Of a DNA stretch of 64,000 nucleotides, positions 19,207-27,998 are shown one piece after another. The DNA lies in contig NZ_LT629752.1 in the NCBI RefSeq assembly GCF_900105145.1, positions 1,336,001 to 1,400,000 of the forward strand. Direction: 5' to 3'. Position numbers and translations under genes: made by a program. Within the stretch, counting starts at the first letter, position 1. Every line of letters begins with the position of its first letter. The notes below the pieces were generated by a model that worked only from the letters and a program-made list of their open reading frames with translations, made no database searches and had not been told where the DNA came from. The stretch comes from Polaribacter sp. KT25b. GTDB lineage: Bacteria; Bacteroidota; Bacteroidia; Flavobacteriales; Flavobacteriaceae.

Positions 19207-19242
19207 TTTGATAGTAAAATTTAAAAATAAATATTATTTTTG
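19207..19242 (+). promoter_or_regulatory. Promoter of the 57-residue membrane protein gene
   Basis: TTTG at 19207-19210 and -7 box TATTTTTG at 19235-19242, with a 24-bp spacer (slightly long). The expected start is near 19249, about 23 nt before the ATG. Confidence 0.5.
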
Positions 19243-19271
19243 CGATTATAATTATTTACAAATACTTACAA

Positions 19272-19445
19272 ATGTTAGATTTTTCAGAATTTTCAGGATT
19301 AGTTTTATTCATGTTTATTTTTACAGCTGGTTTTTGGTTGTTAATTTTCTTATTAACATTTGTGGTTCCTTATTGGATAGGTGGTACAATTTGGGAAAAT
19401 ATGAAACTAAAAAAAGAAGCTAGAAAAGCTGCTGAAGGAAAGTAG
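19272..19445 (+). CDS. Small single-pass membrane protein
   Basis: 57-residue product starting MLDFSEFSGLVLF, with one long hydrophobic segment (about 8-38, ending FVVPYWIGGTIW) and a basic tail LKKEARKAAEGK at the cytosolic end. A good -7 box lies upstream and a very strong hairpin terminator 19 bp downstream, so it is an independent small transcription unit. A longer open frame in another phase over the same DNA has no such features. I recall similar short proteins in related genomes but know no function. Confidence 0.75.
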   Translation: MLDFSEFSGLVLFMFIFTAGFWLLIFLLTFVVPYWIGGTIWENMKLKKEARKAAEGK

Positions 19446-19463
19446 TTTTTAAACAAAATATAT

Positions 19464-19496
19464 AAAAAAATGCTCGCAATTTGCGAGCATTTTTTT
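19464..19496. terminator. Bidirectional terminator
   Basis: Perfect 16-bp arms (19464-19479 and 19481-19496), core TGCTCGCAA, with A and T runs giving U-tracts on both strands. It serves the 57-residue protein gene and the convergent outer membrane protein gene. Confidence 0.85.
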
Positions 19497-19502
19497 TGGA
19501 AT

Positions 19503-19585
19503 TGAATGAGTGCGTTAGGGATTGCAGTGGAAATCCTTTTGTGATAACAAAAGATTGCAGCGTAAAGCCCGTTAAAACGCCCAAA
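19503..19585. repeat. Dispersed repeat, copy 1
   Basis: Contains GCGTTAGGGATTGCAG, ATCCTTTTGTGATAACAAAAGAT (an internal hairpin) and GCGTAAAGCCCG in order. The reverse complement of 47990-48075 shows the same blocks (GCGTTAGCGATTGAAA, ATCCTTTT, AAAAAGAT, GTAAAGCGCG). It lies between a terminator and the stop of the outer membrane protein gene. GC content is clearly above the surroundings. Confidence 0.6.
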
Positions 19586-19591
19586 TTATTC

Positions 19592-22054
19592 CTAGAATTC
19601 ATCTCCGCCACCTTCTTCTCTTTCGCCAGAACCTCTTTTTTCTGGAGCTTTCTTTTGATTAAACCTGTAAGAAAAGTTTAAAGATACTTGACGTACTCTT
19701 CTTTGAAAAGTTTGATCTGTAATATTTGTAGGATTTTCTCTACTTGGCGCATACCCAGTAACATTATATTTTCTTGAGTTAAAAAGGTCGCTAACATTTA
19801 AAACTAAGGTTCCTTTGTCATTTAATATTTCTTTACTAAAAGCTAAATTTACAGAAAGAATGCCATCTACATCGCTTTGTGCTTCATTTCTAGCGCCTCT
19901 GTAAAAGATTCCTGTTTGCGATTGAATATCCCAAGGAAGTGTAATTTTTGCATCAAAACGTGTAAACCAAGAATTGTTTTTAGCATCAAAATTTTGAATA
20001 ATATTTGTTACATCATTTGTAATTGGATCTGTTACATTATAAGTATAATCTCCGTTTGTTTCAAATTGAAAAAAGTTAAAACTACCAGATAGTTTTACTT
20101 TATTACTAGCATTATAGTTGGCTGTAAACTCAAAACCAGCTCTGTCTTCTGATGCTAAATTAATTGGTTGTCTTACTAAAACGTTTGTTTCCTTACCGTT
20201 AATAATTCTAATTTCTTGGCTATTTACTCGTTCTATATCGTTTGTAGAATGTTGATAATAAATAGAAGAATTTAAGGTTAATTTACCCCATCTATTTAAA
20301 TATCCTAAATCGAAAGAGTTTGTATAAGTTGGATCTAAATCTACATTTCCTTTAAAAATAACAGTTTCACTTTCTCTGCTTTCAAAAGGATTTAAATAAT
20401 AAGATCTTGGTCTTCTTAACCTTCTGCTATAACCTAAAGTAAAACTTTGATCTTCTGTCATTTCATAACCGAAGTTTACCGTTGGAAAAAAGTTTGTATA
20501 ATTTTTAGTGTAGCTTTCACTTGTATTCACCAAATTGATATCAATGTTTGTCATTTCTGCTCTTACACCTAATAAATATGAAAATTTATTTATTTTACTT
20601 CCAAATTGTGTATAAAAAGCGTTTACATTTTGTTTGAATTCTAAATTATTAGAAGGATCATATCTTGGATCTAAATTTGGTGCATTTACTAAATAATCTG
20701 ATGTTAAGTCTTCAAAACTTCCTCGATAACCAAGTTCAAATTGCGAATTTTCTCCAATTGGTAAAACATAATCTGCTTGTAATAAGTTGTCTAGAGAAAG
20801 TTCGTCTGTAGTATTTGTTTCTGGATAAACATCTGTTATTATTGCAGATTGATTTTCTTTATTTGTACTGTGTTGTAAATCAACTGTTAATTTATGGCCT
20901 TTATCATTAAAGTTATTTGTATAATTTAAAGAAAATTGAAGTGTTTTATCTATTTCTGATTCATTTTGAATACGAGTAGAGTTGTTTAAATTATTTCCTA
21001 AAACATCAAAAGAACTAATGTTATTTGTAGATATATCTCTACCATCAGAATCTCTTACAAAAATAGTACCTGTAACAGAACTTTTTTTGTTTAAAAAATA
21101 CTCTAAACCAATGTTTGCGTTAAAGCTTTTTCTATTGTTGTTATTATCTCTATTTTCTATTCTTGTACTATCGATAACGGCATCTTTTAAATAAGTAATA
21201 TTAGAGTTGTAAACTCCTGGACTTGTATTATCGCTATAACCAAAATTTGAAAACAAATTTATTTTTTCTGATCTTAAATTTAAATTTACAGAAGTTTGGT
21301 AGTTTTTTGGGTCACCAACAGTAGCACTTACAGAACCATTAAAGCCAGTTGCATTTCCTTTTCTTAAAATAATATTTAAGATTCCTGCAGTTCCTTCAGA
21401 ATCATATCTTGCAGATGGCGAAGTAATAACTTCAATTCTTTCAATAGCATCAGAAGGCAACTGTTTTAAAGCATCTGCGCCACTTAAACCAACTAAAGCA
21501 GAGGGTTTACCATCAATTAAAATACGAACATTTTCGCTTCCACGTAAGCTTATTGCTCCTTCGGCATCCACATCAACAGAAGGCACATTATTTAAAACAT
21601 CAGCAGCATTACCACCTTTTACGGTCATGTCTTTACCAACATTATATATTTTTTTGTCTAAACGAATATCTACAGAAGATTTTTCTGCAATAACTACAAT
21701 TTCATCTAAACTGCTTTCGTCTTCTTCTAATTTTATAATTCCGTAGTTTTTATTTTCGGTAATTTCTTGTGCTAGATTTCTTTTTGTTTTAAAGGATATA
21801 TATTCAATACTAATATCATAAGTTCCTTTTGGGGTTTGTACAGAAAAACTTCCTTTTTCATCTGTAATTCCACCTGTAACTTTTTCTGTTTGTAAGTTTT
21901 TTAAAACGATGGTTGCGTATTCTAAAGGTTGATTTGTTTTTGCATCTATAACTGTACCTTTTAAAGTAACTGTATTAGGTTTTATTGGTTTTTGTGAAAA
22001 CAACAAAGTTGCCGAAAATAAGCAACAAAAAAGAAGCGTAATTTTTTTTATCAA
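19592..22054 (-). CDS. TonB-dependent-receptor-like outer membrane beta-barrel protein
   Basis: 820 residues. Signal peptide (1-20, LFCCLFSATLLFSQ); a carboxypeptidase-regulatory-like beta domain (about 28-110, LKGTVIDAKTNQPLEYATI); a plug domain (about 125-225, RILIDGKPSALVGLSG and IERIEVITSPSARYDSEG); then a barrel of the outer-membrane beta-barrel 3 type to about 790. An unusual Gly/Glu-rich tail follows the last strand. It has no SusD partner and stands alone, so a sugar role is not supported; small peptides or metal chelates are possible. The start gives the signal peptide directly. Confidence 0.88.
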   Translation of the reverse strand: MIKKITLLFCCLFSATLLFSQKPIKPNTVTLKGTVIDAKTNQPLEYATIVLKNLQTEKVTGGITDEKGSFSVQTPKGTYDISIEYISFKTKRNLAQEITENKNYGIIKLEEDESSLDEIVVIAEKSSVDIRLDKKIYNVGKDMTVKGGNAADVLNNVPSVDVDAEGAISLRGSENVRILIDGKPSALVGLSGADALKQLPSDAIERIEVITSPSARYDSEGTAGILNIILRKGNATGFNGSVSATVGDPKNYQTSVNLNLRSEKINLFSNFGYSDNTSPGVYNSNITYLKDAVIDSTRIENRDNNNNRKSFNANIGLEYFLNKKSSVTGTIFVRDSDGRDISTNNISSFDVLGNNLNNSTRIQNESEIDKTLQFSLNYTNNFNDKGHKLTVDLQHSTNKENQSAIITDVYPETNTTDELSLDNLLQADYVLPIGENSQFELGYRGSFEDLTSDYLVNAPNLDPRYDPSNNLEFKQNVNAFYTQFGSKINKFSYLLGVRAEMTNIDINLVNTSESYTKNYTNFFPTVNFGYEMTEDQSFTLGYSRRLRRPRSYYLNPFESRESETVIFKGNVDLDPTYTNSFDLGYLNRWGKLTLNSSIYYQHSTNDIERVNSQEIRIINGKETNVLVRQPINLASEDRAGFEFTANYNASNKVKLSGSFNFFQFETNGDYTYNVTDPITNDVTNIIQNFDAKNNSWFTRFDAKITLPWDIQSQTGIFYRGARNEAQSDVDGILSVNLAFSKEILNDKGTLVLNVSDLFNSRKYNVTGYAPSRENPTNITDQTFQRRVRQVSLNFSYRFNQKKAPEKRGSGEREEGGGDEF

Positions 22055-22151
22055 AACGAGTTGGTTTTATTTAAATTTAAGACAACAAATTTCCCTCTAA
22101 GTTTAATCTAACTTAGTTAAAGAAAAGTTAAAGAAATATGATAAAATAAAC

Positions 22152-22532
22152 TTAAATAATCGTTAAGATATTTTCTGATGGTCTACCAATAACTGCTTTG
22201 TTATTATTGATGATAATTGGGCGCTCAATTAACTTTGGGTTTTGAATCATAGCCAAAATAATTTCTTTGTCTGATAACTCTTTTCCTTTATAATTCTCTT
22301 TCCAGATTTTTTCGTTTTTTCTAACTAAATCAATAGGAGAGATGTTTAATAATTTAATAATTTCTGTCAATTCTTTTTCTGACGGAATTGCATCTAAATA
22401 TTTAATAATTTTAAATTCTTTTCCAGAATTTTCTAAAACTTCAACACCTTGTCTAGATTTAGAACAACGTGGATTGTGGTATATTTGAAGCCCCCTTTCC
22501 CCCAAAGGGGAGAACTTTTCTGTTTTGTCCAT
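22152..22532 (-). CDS. ArsC/Spx-family reductase-like protein with a repeat-derived N-terminus
   Basis: Thioredoxin-fold protein of the arsenate reductase (glutaredoxin type) family. IYHNPRCSKSRQGVEVLENSG carries the catalytic Cys of NPxCxxSR, and LIERPIIINNNKAVIGRP holds the conserved Arg/Pro strand. Homologues begin at the IYHNP strand; here 16 extra residues (DKTEKFSPLGERG) precede it, and their DNA is a GC-rich hairpin repeat. It may reduce arsenate with glutaredoxin or be a YffB-like protein of unknown role; no ars operon surrounds it. Confidence 0.8.
   Translation of the reverse strand: MDKTEKFSPLGERGLQIYHNPRCSKSRQGVEVLENSGKEFKIIKYLDAIPSEKELTEIIKLLNISPIDLVRKNEKIWKENYKGKELSDKEIILAMIQNPKLIERPIIINNNKAVIGRPSENILTII
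22486..22511. repeat. GC-rich hairpin repeat inside the 5' end of the ArsC-like gene
   Basis: A run of C/T ending in CCCCCAAAGGGG, giving a stem CCCCTTT/AAAGGGG. The composition is far from that of the gene around it. It encodes SPLGERG of the N-terminal extension in frame. Confidence 0.55.
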
Positions 22533-22615
22533 TTTATTTTTTTTAATTTTACCCTAGTTAATATATGTTATTCATAATGCTTTGTCTATGAGAGTGTTTC
22601 TTTCCTTTGGGAAGA

Positions 22616-23716
22616 TTAAGATGGGCTTTTCTTCTGCCCATTTAGCATTAAATATGCTTTTAAAAACGGATTTATATTTCCATCCATAACAGCATCTACA
22701 TTTCCTGTTTCGTGTGCAGTTCTTACATCTTTTACCAATTTATAAGGATGCATTACATAATTTCTTATTTGACTTCCCCATTCGTTTTTTAACTTATTTG
22801 CCTCAATATCATCTCTTGCAGCTTGTTGTTTTTGTAACTCAATTTCATACAATTGAGACTTTAACATTTTCATTGCAGTTGCTCTATTATCGTGTTGAGA
22901 ACGTGAATTTGAACATTGAATTTGAATTCCTGTTGGTTTGTGCGTTAATTGAACTTTTGTTTCAACTTTATTCACATTCTGACCTCCAGCACCACTAGAA
23001 CGCGCAGTAACAATTTCTATATCTGCAGGATTTACATCAATCTCTATAGAATCATCTGCAACAGGAAAAACATACACAGAACCAAATGTTGTATGACGTT
23101 TTGCATTAGAATCAAAAGGCGAAATTCTTACCAATCTATGAACGCCATTTTCTCCTTTTAACCATCCAAAAGCATAATCGCCTTCAATTTCTACAGTAAC
23201 TGTTTTAATTCCAACTGTATCTCCTGCTTGATAATTGAGCGTTTTTAATTTAAAACCTTGTTTTTCTGCCCACATTGTGTACATTCTAAACAACATTTCT
23301 ACCCAATCGCAACTTTCTGTTCCTCCTGCGCCAGCAGTAATTTGAATGGTTGCAGATAAAGAATCACCTTCATCAGACAACATGTTTTTAAATTCTATAT
23401 CTTCTAAAAAAGTACTTACTTTTTCAAATTGTTCTTCAATTTCTGCTTCATCAACTTCACCTTCTTTGTAGAATTCATACAAAACATTTACATCTTCATT
23501 TAATGTAATTGCTTTTCTATAATCTTCTACCCATTTTTTCTTAAAACGGAGTTCCTTCATTAAAACTTCTGCAGCTTTTGGGTCGTTCCAAAAATCAGGA
23601 TTCACCGTTTTTTCTTCGTCATTAGCAATTTCTATGAGTTTTTTATCAATCTCTAAATAAGATTTTAGTTTCTCAATTCTTGTAGCAATATCTTTAAGTT
23701 GGTCTTGTGTAATCAT
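22616..23716 (-). CDS. prfB: Peptide chain release factor 2
   Basis: Releases finished proteins at UGA and UAA. The 366-residue product has the codon-recognition tripeptide SPF in [14 protein letters not shown] and the catalytic GGQ in [16 protein letters not shown]. The reading frame is continuous through the position (around LKSYLEID, codons 17-24) where many bacteria have an in-frame UGA and a +1 programmed frameshift, so that autoregulation is absent. The C-terminus [16 protein letters not shown] is normal. It is alone on the minus strand, divergent from the metalloprotease. Confidence 0.97.
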   Translation of the reverse strand: MITQDQLKDIATRIEKLKSYLEIDKKLIEIANDEEKTVNPDFWNDPKAAEVLMKELRFKKKWVEDYRKAITLNEDVNVLYEFYKEGEVDEAEIEEQFEKVSTFLEDIEFKNMLSDEGDSLSATIQITAGAGGTESCDWVEMLFRMYTMWAEKQGFKLKTLNYQAGDTVGIKTVTVEIEGDYAFGWLKGENGVHRLVRISPFDSNAKRHTTFGSVYVFPVADDSIEIDVNPADIEIVTARSSGAGGQNVNKVETKVQLTHKPTGIQIQCSNSRSQHDNRATAMKMLKSQLYEIELQKQQAARDDIEANKLKNEWGSQIRNYVMHPYKLVKDVRTAHETGNVDAVMDGNINPFLKAYLMLNGQKKSPS

Positions 23717-23802
23717 AAGTTGTACAAAAATAAATGAATTTTTAGGATTTCAAGTTTTTAAAGCTGATAGTTATTTTATAGTTTTATAAAAAATATGTAA
23801 AC

Positions 23803-26223
23803 ATGAAAAATAAGCTACTTTTTTTACTATTTATTACGATTTCTTTTAACGGATTTTCTCAATTTTTTACTGAAAAAACAGGAAAAAATTTACAAAAAGG
23901 AATTTCAAAATATGAAGGGTATTTTACTTTTTATTATGATGATATTTCTGATAAAATATTTCTTCAAATTGAAAATTTAGATGCGGATTTTCTATATGTA
24001 AATTCATTATCCGAAGGAATTGGATCTAACGATATTGGTTTAGATCGAGGTCAATTAGGAGACGGAGTAGTAGTTCATTTTAAAAAGGCGGGGAATAAGA
24101 TTTTATTAATTCAGCCAAATCAAGATTATAGAGCAATTACCAAAAATAGTGAAGAAATAAAATCTGTAAAAGAAGCATTTGCTAAATCGGTTTTACACGG
24201 TTTTGTTATCAAGCAAGAAAAAAAAGGAATGTATTTAGTAGATGCAACCGATTTTTTTATGAGAGATGCGCATGGAGTTGCATCAAAATTAGCAAGAAAT
24301 AATCAAGGAAATTATAGCTTAGATAAAAGCAAATCTGCCTTTAATATTGAAAGAACAAAAGCGTTTCCTAAAAATGTTGAGTTTGATATTATGCTAACTT
24401 TTAAAGGTTCGCCAAAAGGATATAATATAAGAAGTGTAACTCCAAATGCTAGTTTGGTTACAGTTCATCAGCATCATTCATTTGTAGAATTGCCAGATAA
24501 TAAATACAAACCCAGAAAATTTGATACGCGTTCTGGAAGTTACGGAATGTCTTATTTAGATTATGCAACGCCTGTAAACGAGTCAATTACAAAACGCTTT
24601 ATTTACAGACATCGCTTGGAAAAGAAAAATCCAAATGAAGCAATTTCTGAAGCAAAAGAACCAATTATTTATTATTTAGATAGAGGAACTCCAGAACCAA
24701 TTCGCTCTGCATTATTAGATGGTGGTCGTTGGTGGAATCAAGCTTTTGAAGCAATTGGTTACAAAGACGCTTTTCAAATGAAGTTATTGCCAGAAGGTGC
24801 AGATCCGTTAGATATTCGTTATAATATGGTACAATGGGTACATAGATCTACAAGAGGTTGGAGTTATGGCGGAAGTATTTCTGATCCAAGAACTGGCGAA
24901 ATTATAAAAGGTCATGTTAGTTTAGGAAGTTTAAGAATTCGTCAAGATTTCTTAATTGCTCAAGCTTTGCAAGCACCTTATAAAAATAATGCTACGGATG
25001 ATGATTTTGCTTTACAAATGGCTTTGGCAAGAATTAGACAATTATCGGCGCACGAAATTGGACACACTTTAGGATTTGCGCATAATTTTGCTGCAAGTAC
25101 TGTAAATAGAAGTTCTGTGATGGATTATCCACATCCAAAGTTTACCTTAAAAGATGATAAAATTGATTTTTCTGATGCGTATGACACAAAAATTGGAGCT
25201 TGGGATAAAGTGATTGTTGCCTATTCTTATCAGGAATTTAAAGATGCTGAAAATGAGGATGAACAATTGAATAAAATTTTGATAAATGCCTATGAAAGTG
25301 GCTTAAAATATTTGTCAGATGCTGATGCAAGATCTCAAGGAAGTGCAAGTATTTCTGCTCATTTATGGGATAATGGAAACAATATTTATGATGAATTAAA
25401 CAATCTATTAAAAATCAGAAAAATAGCAATTGATAACTTTTCTACGGATAATATCAAATCAAATGAACCTTATTCTGTGTTGGAAGATGTATTTGTTCCG
25501 TTGTACTTTTTACATCGTTTTCAAACAGAAGCTGCTGTGAAAATTATTGGCGGTTTAGAATATAGTTATGCTGTAAAAGGCGGAAATCAAACAGTTGTAA
25601 AAAGAGTTTCTGGCGCAATAGAAAGAAAGGCTTTAGAAGCAGTTTTAAAAACAATTAATGTTGATGAAATTGCAATTCCGAAAGAAAAATTAGCACTTTT
25701 TCCACCAAGAGCTTTTGGTTATGGTAGAACTCGTGAATCTTTTAAAAGTGAGTTAGGAGTAGAGTTTGATGCGTTTTCTGCCGTTGAAACAGCAAGTGAA
25801 ATGACTTTAGGTTTATTATTAAATTCGCAAAGAGCATCAAGATTAATAGCGCATAAAAGTTTAGATAAAACTCAATTAGGTTTAGAAGAATTAATAGATG
25901 AATTAATTTTAAAATCCATCAGAAAAAGTTATAAAGATTCATATTATCAAGAGTTGCAAAATGTTATAAATAATCAAGTTTTACAGCAATTATTTGATTT
26001 GGCTAGTAATCAAAATCAATATAAACAAGTTAATGCAATTGTGTTTTTTAAATTGGATGAAATAAAATCAATTATTCAAAATAAAAAATCTAAAGGAACA
26101 CAGAAAATATATAATATTACAATGCTTAAAAAGATTGAAGATTTTATTAAAAATCCTACATCTTTCAAAAAAACAGAAGCACTAAAAATTCCAGATGGTT
26201 CTCCAATTGGTAATGATTACTAG
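23803..26223 (+). CDS. Exported zinc-dependent metalloprotease (DUF5117-type zincin)
   Basis: 806 residues with signal peptide (1-19, LLFLLFITISFNGFSQ). The N-terminal third (about 25-270) is the beta-rich region usual in this family, with FHKAGNK-like and VTPNASLVTVHQHHSF strands. The zinc site HEIGHTLGFAHNF begins at about residue 417 (HExxHxxGFxH), and SVMDYPHP supplies the Met-turn. The rest is helical. The family is common in Bacteroidota; substrates are not established. No T9SS tail is visible, so it is probably periplasmic. It is divergent from prfB and upstream of the threonine aldolase. Confidence 0.88.
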   Translation: MKNKLLFLLFITISFNGFSQFFTEKTGKNLQKGISKYEGYFTFYYDDISDKIFLQIENLDADFLYVNSLSEGIGSNDIGLDRGQLGDGVVVHFKKAGNKILLIQPNQDYRAITKNSEEIKSVKEAFAKSVLHGFVIKQEKKGMYLVDATDFFMRDAHGVASKLARNNQGNYSLDKSKSAFNIERTKAFPKNVEFDIMLTFKGSPKGYNIRSVTPNASLVTVHQHHSFVELPDNKYKPRKFDTRSGSYGMSYLDYATPVNESITKRFIYRHRLEKKNPNEAISEAKEPIIYYLDRGTPEPIRSALLDGGRWWNQAFEAIGYKDAFQMKLLPEGADPLDIRYNMVQWVHRSTRGWSYGGSISDPRTGEIIKGHVSLGSLRIRQDFLIAQALQAPYKNNATDDDFALQMALARIRQLSAHEIGHTLGFAHNFAASTVNRSSVMDYPHPKFTLKDDKIDFSDAYDTKIGAWDKVIVAYSYQEFKDAENEDEQLNKILINAYESGLKYLSDADARSQGSASISAHLWDNGNNIYDELNNLLKIRKIAIDNFSTDNIKSNEPYSVLEDVFVPLYFLHRFQTEAAVKIIGGLEYSYAVKGGNQTVVKRVSGAIERKALEAVLKTINVDEIAIPKEKLALFPPRAFGYGRTRESFKSELGVEFDAFSAVETASEMTLGLLLNSQRASRLIAHKSLDKTQLGLEELIDELILKSIRKSYKDSYYQELQNVINNQVLQQLFDLASNQNQYKQVNAIVFFKLDEIKSIIQNKKSKGTQKIYNITMLKKIEDFIKNPTSFKKTEALKIPDGSPIGNDY

Positions 26224-26244
26224 ATGCAAATTATACGAATTACT

Positions 26245-26285
26245 CTAATTTTACGAAAATAATTACTTGTAATAAGTAAAATTAG
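26245..26285 (+). promoter_or_regulatory. Nested inverted repeat upstream of the threonine aldolase gene
   Basis: Outer 10-bp arms CTAATTTTAC (26245-26254) and GTAAAATTAG (26276-26285) enclose a second palindrome ATTAC-TT-GTAAT (26262-26273). It lies 25 bp before the ATG, with no U-tract, so it is an operator or leader hairpin rather than a clear terminator. Confidence 0.4.
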
Positions 26286-26309
26286 TGTTTACAAAAAAGA
26301 ATAATAAAA

Positions 26310-27335
26310 ATGATAATAGATCTAATTTCTGATACAGTTACAAGACCAACAAAAGGAATGTTGGACGCAATGATAAACGCCAAAGTTGGCGATGATGTTT
26401 TTAAAATGGATCCAACAGTAAATAAGTTGCAAGAAAAAGCAGCTGCAATGTTTGGTATGGAAGACGCATTGTTTTTTCCTTCAGGAACAATGGCAAATCA
26501 AACAGCAATAAAATTGCATACGCAGCCTGGAGATTTGGTAATTTGTGATAAATATGCACATATTTATAATTATGAAAGTGGTGGAGTAGCCTTTAATTCT
26601 GGAGTTACTTGTAAGTTAGTAGATGGTGAAAGAGGAATGTTTACGGCTAATCAAATTGAAGAAATGGCAGCTGTACAACCCGAAATTTATTTGCCATATA
26701 CAAAATTAATTTGCATAGAAAATACTACAAATAAAGGCGGAGGTGCTTGTTGGGATTATGAAGAAATAAAAAAAATACAGAAAGTAGCTAAAAAAAATAA
26801 TTTAGGTTTTCATTTAGATGGCGCACGTTTATTTAATGCTTTAGTTGCAAAAAATGAAACTCCAAAACAATATGGAGCTTTATTTGATACAATCTCTATT
26901 TGTTTATCTAAAGGGTTAGGAGCGCCAATAGGTTCTCTTTTATTAGGTTCTAAAAAAGATATCAAACAAGCTTTAAGACTTAGAAAATTGTTAGGTGGAG
27001 GAATGAGACAAATTGGTTTTTTAGCTGCAGCTGGCATTTATGCTTTAGATAATCATGTAGAAAGATTGGCAGAAGATCATAAAAAAGCAAAAGAAATTGG
27101 AGAGGTATTAGCAGCTGTTTCTTATGTTACAAAAGTAGAACCGATTGAAACAAATATTGTTATTTTTTATGTTGATAAGAAAATTGGAGATTCAAAATTT
27201 ATCAAAAAAATGGAAGCTAAAAATATTTTGCTAACGCCTATGGGAGAAGGAAAAATAAGAATTGTTACTCATTTAGATTATACCAATAAAATGCATACAA
27301 TTTTATTAAAAGAATTAAAAAATATGAGCTTTTAA
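26310..27335 (+). CDS. Low-specificity L-threonine aldolase
   Basis: PLP enzyme that cleaves threonine/allo-threonine to glycine and acetaldehyde. The 341-residue fold type I protein opens LISDTVTRPTKGM; the cofactor lysine is in ISICLSKGLGAPIGS; FHLDGARLFNA carries the Asp that contacts the PLP ring; FFPSGTMANQ is the phosphate-side loop. The length is normal for the family. Its last codons and stop lie inside a 58-bp perfect palindrome that also covers the stop of the convergent gene. Confidence 0.93.
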   Translation: MIIDLISDTVTRPTKGMLDAMINAKVGDDVFKMDPTVNKLQEKAAAMFGMEDALFFPSGTMANQTAIKLHTQPGDLVICDKYAHIYNYESGGVAFNSGVTCKLVDGERGMFTANQIEEMAAVQPEIYLPYTKLICIENTTNKGGGACWDYEEIKKIQKVAKKNNLGFHLDGARLFNALVAKNETPKQYGALFDTISICLSKGLGAPIGSLLLGSKKDIKQALRLRKLLGGGMRQIGFLAAAGIYALDNHVERLAEDHKKAKEIGEVLAAVSYVTKVEPIETNIVIFYVDKKIGDSKFIKKMEAKNILLTPMGEGKIRIVTHLDYTNKMHTILLKELKNMSF

Positions 27336-27362
27336 AAGCTCATATTTTTTAATTCTTTTAAT
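27305..27362. terminator. 58-bp perfect palindrome acting as shared terminator of convergent genes
   Basis: 29-bp arms (27305-27333 and 27334-27362) with no mismatch and no spacer. The central stem ATATGAGCTTTT with its complement is flanked by A and T runs giving U-tracts on both strands. It contains the stop codons of both the threonine aldolase (plus) and the membrane protein (minus). Confidence 0.85.
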
Positions 27363-27996
27363 TATCTAATTTAGCTAATTCTTTGTAGTTTTTATATAAT
27401 TTACTAAGTAATATTCCATAAAGCAGTTTATAAAACAACCACAGAAATACTAATATAATAACCAATGCAATTACTTGACCAATAATTGTTATGGTTAGAA
27501 CGTGGTTAATATCCATTGTTAAATTTTCTGGATTCATAGTTTTCATTAAAGTATCGGTATCAGAAAACATTGTAATATTTACAATTATACTAATTAAAAA
27601 TACGATTGCTAAATTATAGACAACATAGTATTTTACAGATTTTCTAATTCCTAAAATGCTTTTTATTAATTTTTTAGTGTCATCTACAAGAGATATTCTT
27701 TTATAATTTCTGTAAAATAAAGAAAGAAAAGCAGCAATAATTAAATAATGAATTACAGTAAAAATATTAATAAAAGTCATTAAATTTAGATCTTTATATA
27801 TTTTATAAAAATCTTCTGGCATAAAAAAGTTTAAACCAGACCAAAGTACAAACTCTAAAATACCAATAATAAAAATCCATTTTACAATAGATGATGATTT
27901 TGAGTGGGCTAAATTATAAATTTCTTTAGCCGAGTATTTATTAGCATCTTCTGGTTGATTAGTCCATGCTTCTTTATATTTATCTAATAAATCCAT
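27358..27996 (-). CDS. Four-helix membrane protein partnered with a sigma factor
   Basis: 212 residues. A soluble N-terminus (1-35, LLDKYKEAWTNQPEDANKY) is followed by hydrophobic segments at about 38-58, 70-95, 125-145 and 165-192, and a short basic C-terminus. It starts two bases after the stop of the sigma factor gene, so the two are co-translated. By position it may be a membrane anti-sigma factor or sensor, but no anti-sigma domain is recognisable and the Asn/Trp-containing N-terminus is all I can point to. The same pair is common in Flavobacteriia. Confidence 0.8.
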   Translation of the reverse strand: MDLLDKYKEAWTNQPEDANKYSAKEIYNLAHSKSSSIVKWIFIIGILEFVLWSGLNFFMPEDFYKIYKDLNLMTFINIFTVIHYLIIAAFLSLFYRNYKRISLVDDTKKLIKSILGIRKSVKYYVVYNLAIVFLISIIVNITMFSDTDTLMKTMNPENLTMDINHVLTITIIGQVIALVIILVFLWLFYKLLYGILLSKLYKNYKELAKLDN

Positions 27997-27998
27997 AT

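Noticed and set aside
19208..19423. 71-codon frame upstream of and overlapping the 57-residue protein
   Set aside because: Its TTG start lies in the -33 promoter element and it is in another phase from the frame that has a promoter, a start and a sensible hydrophobic profile.
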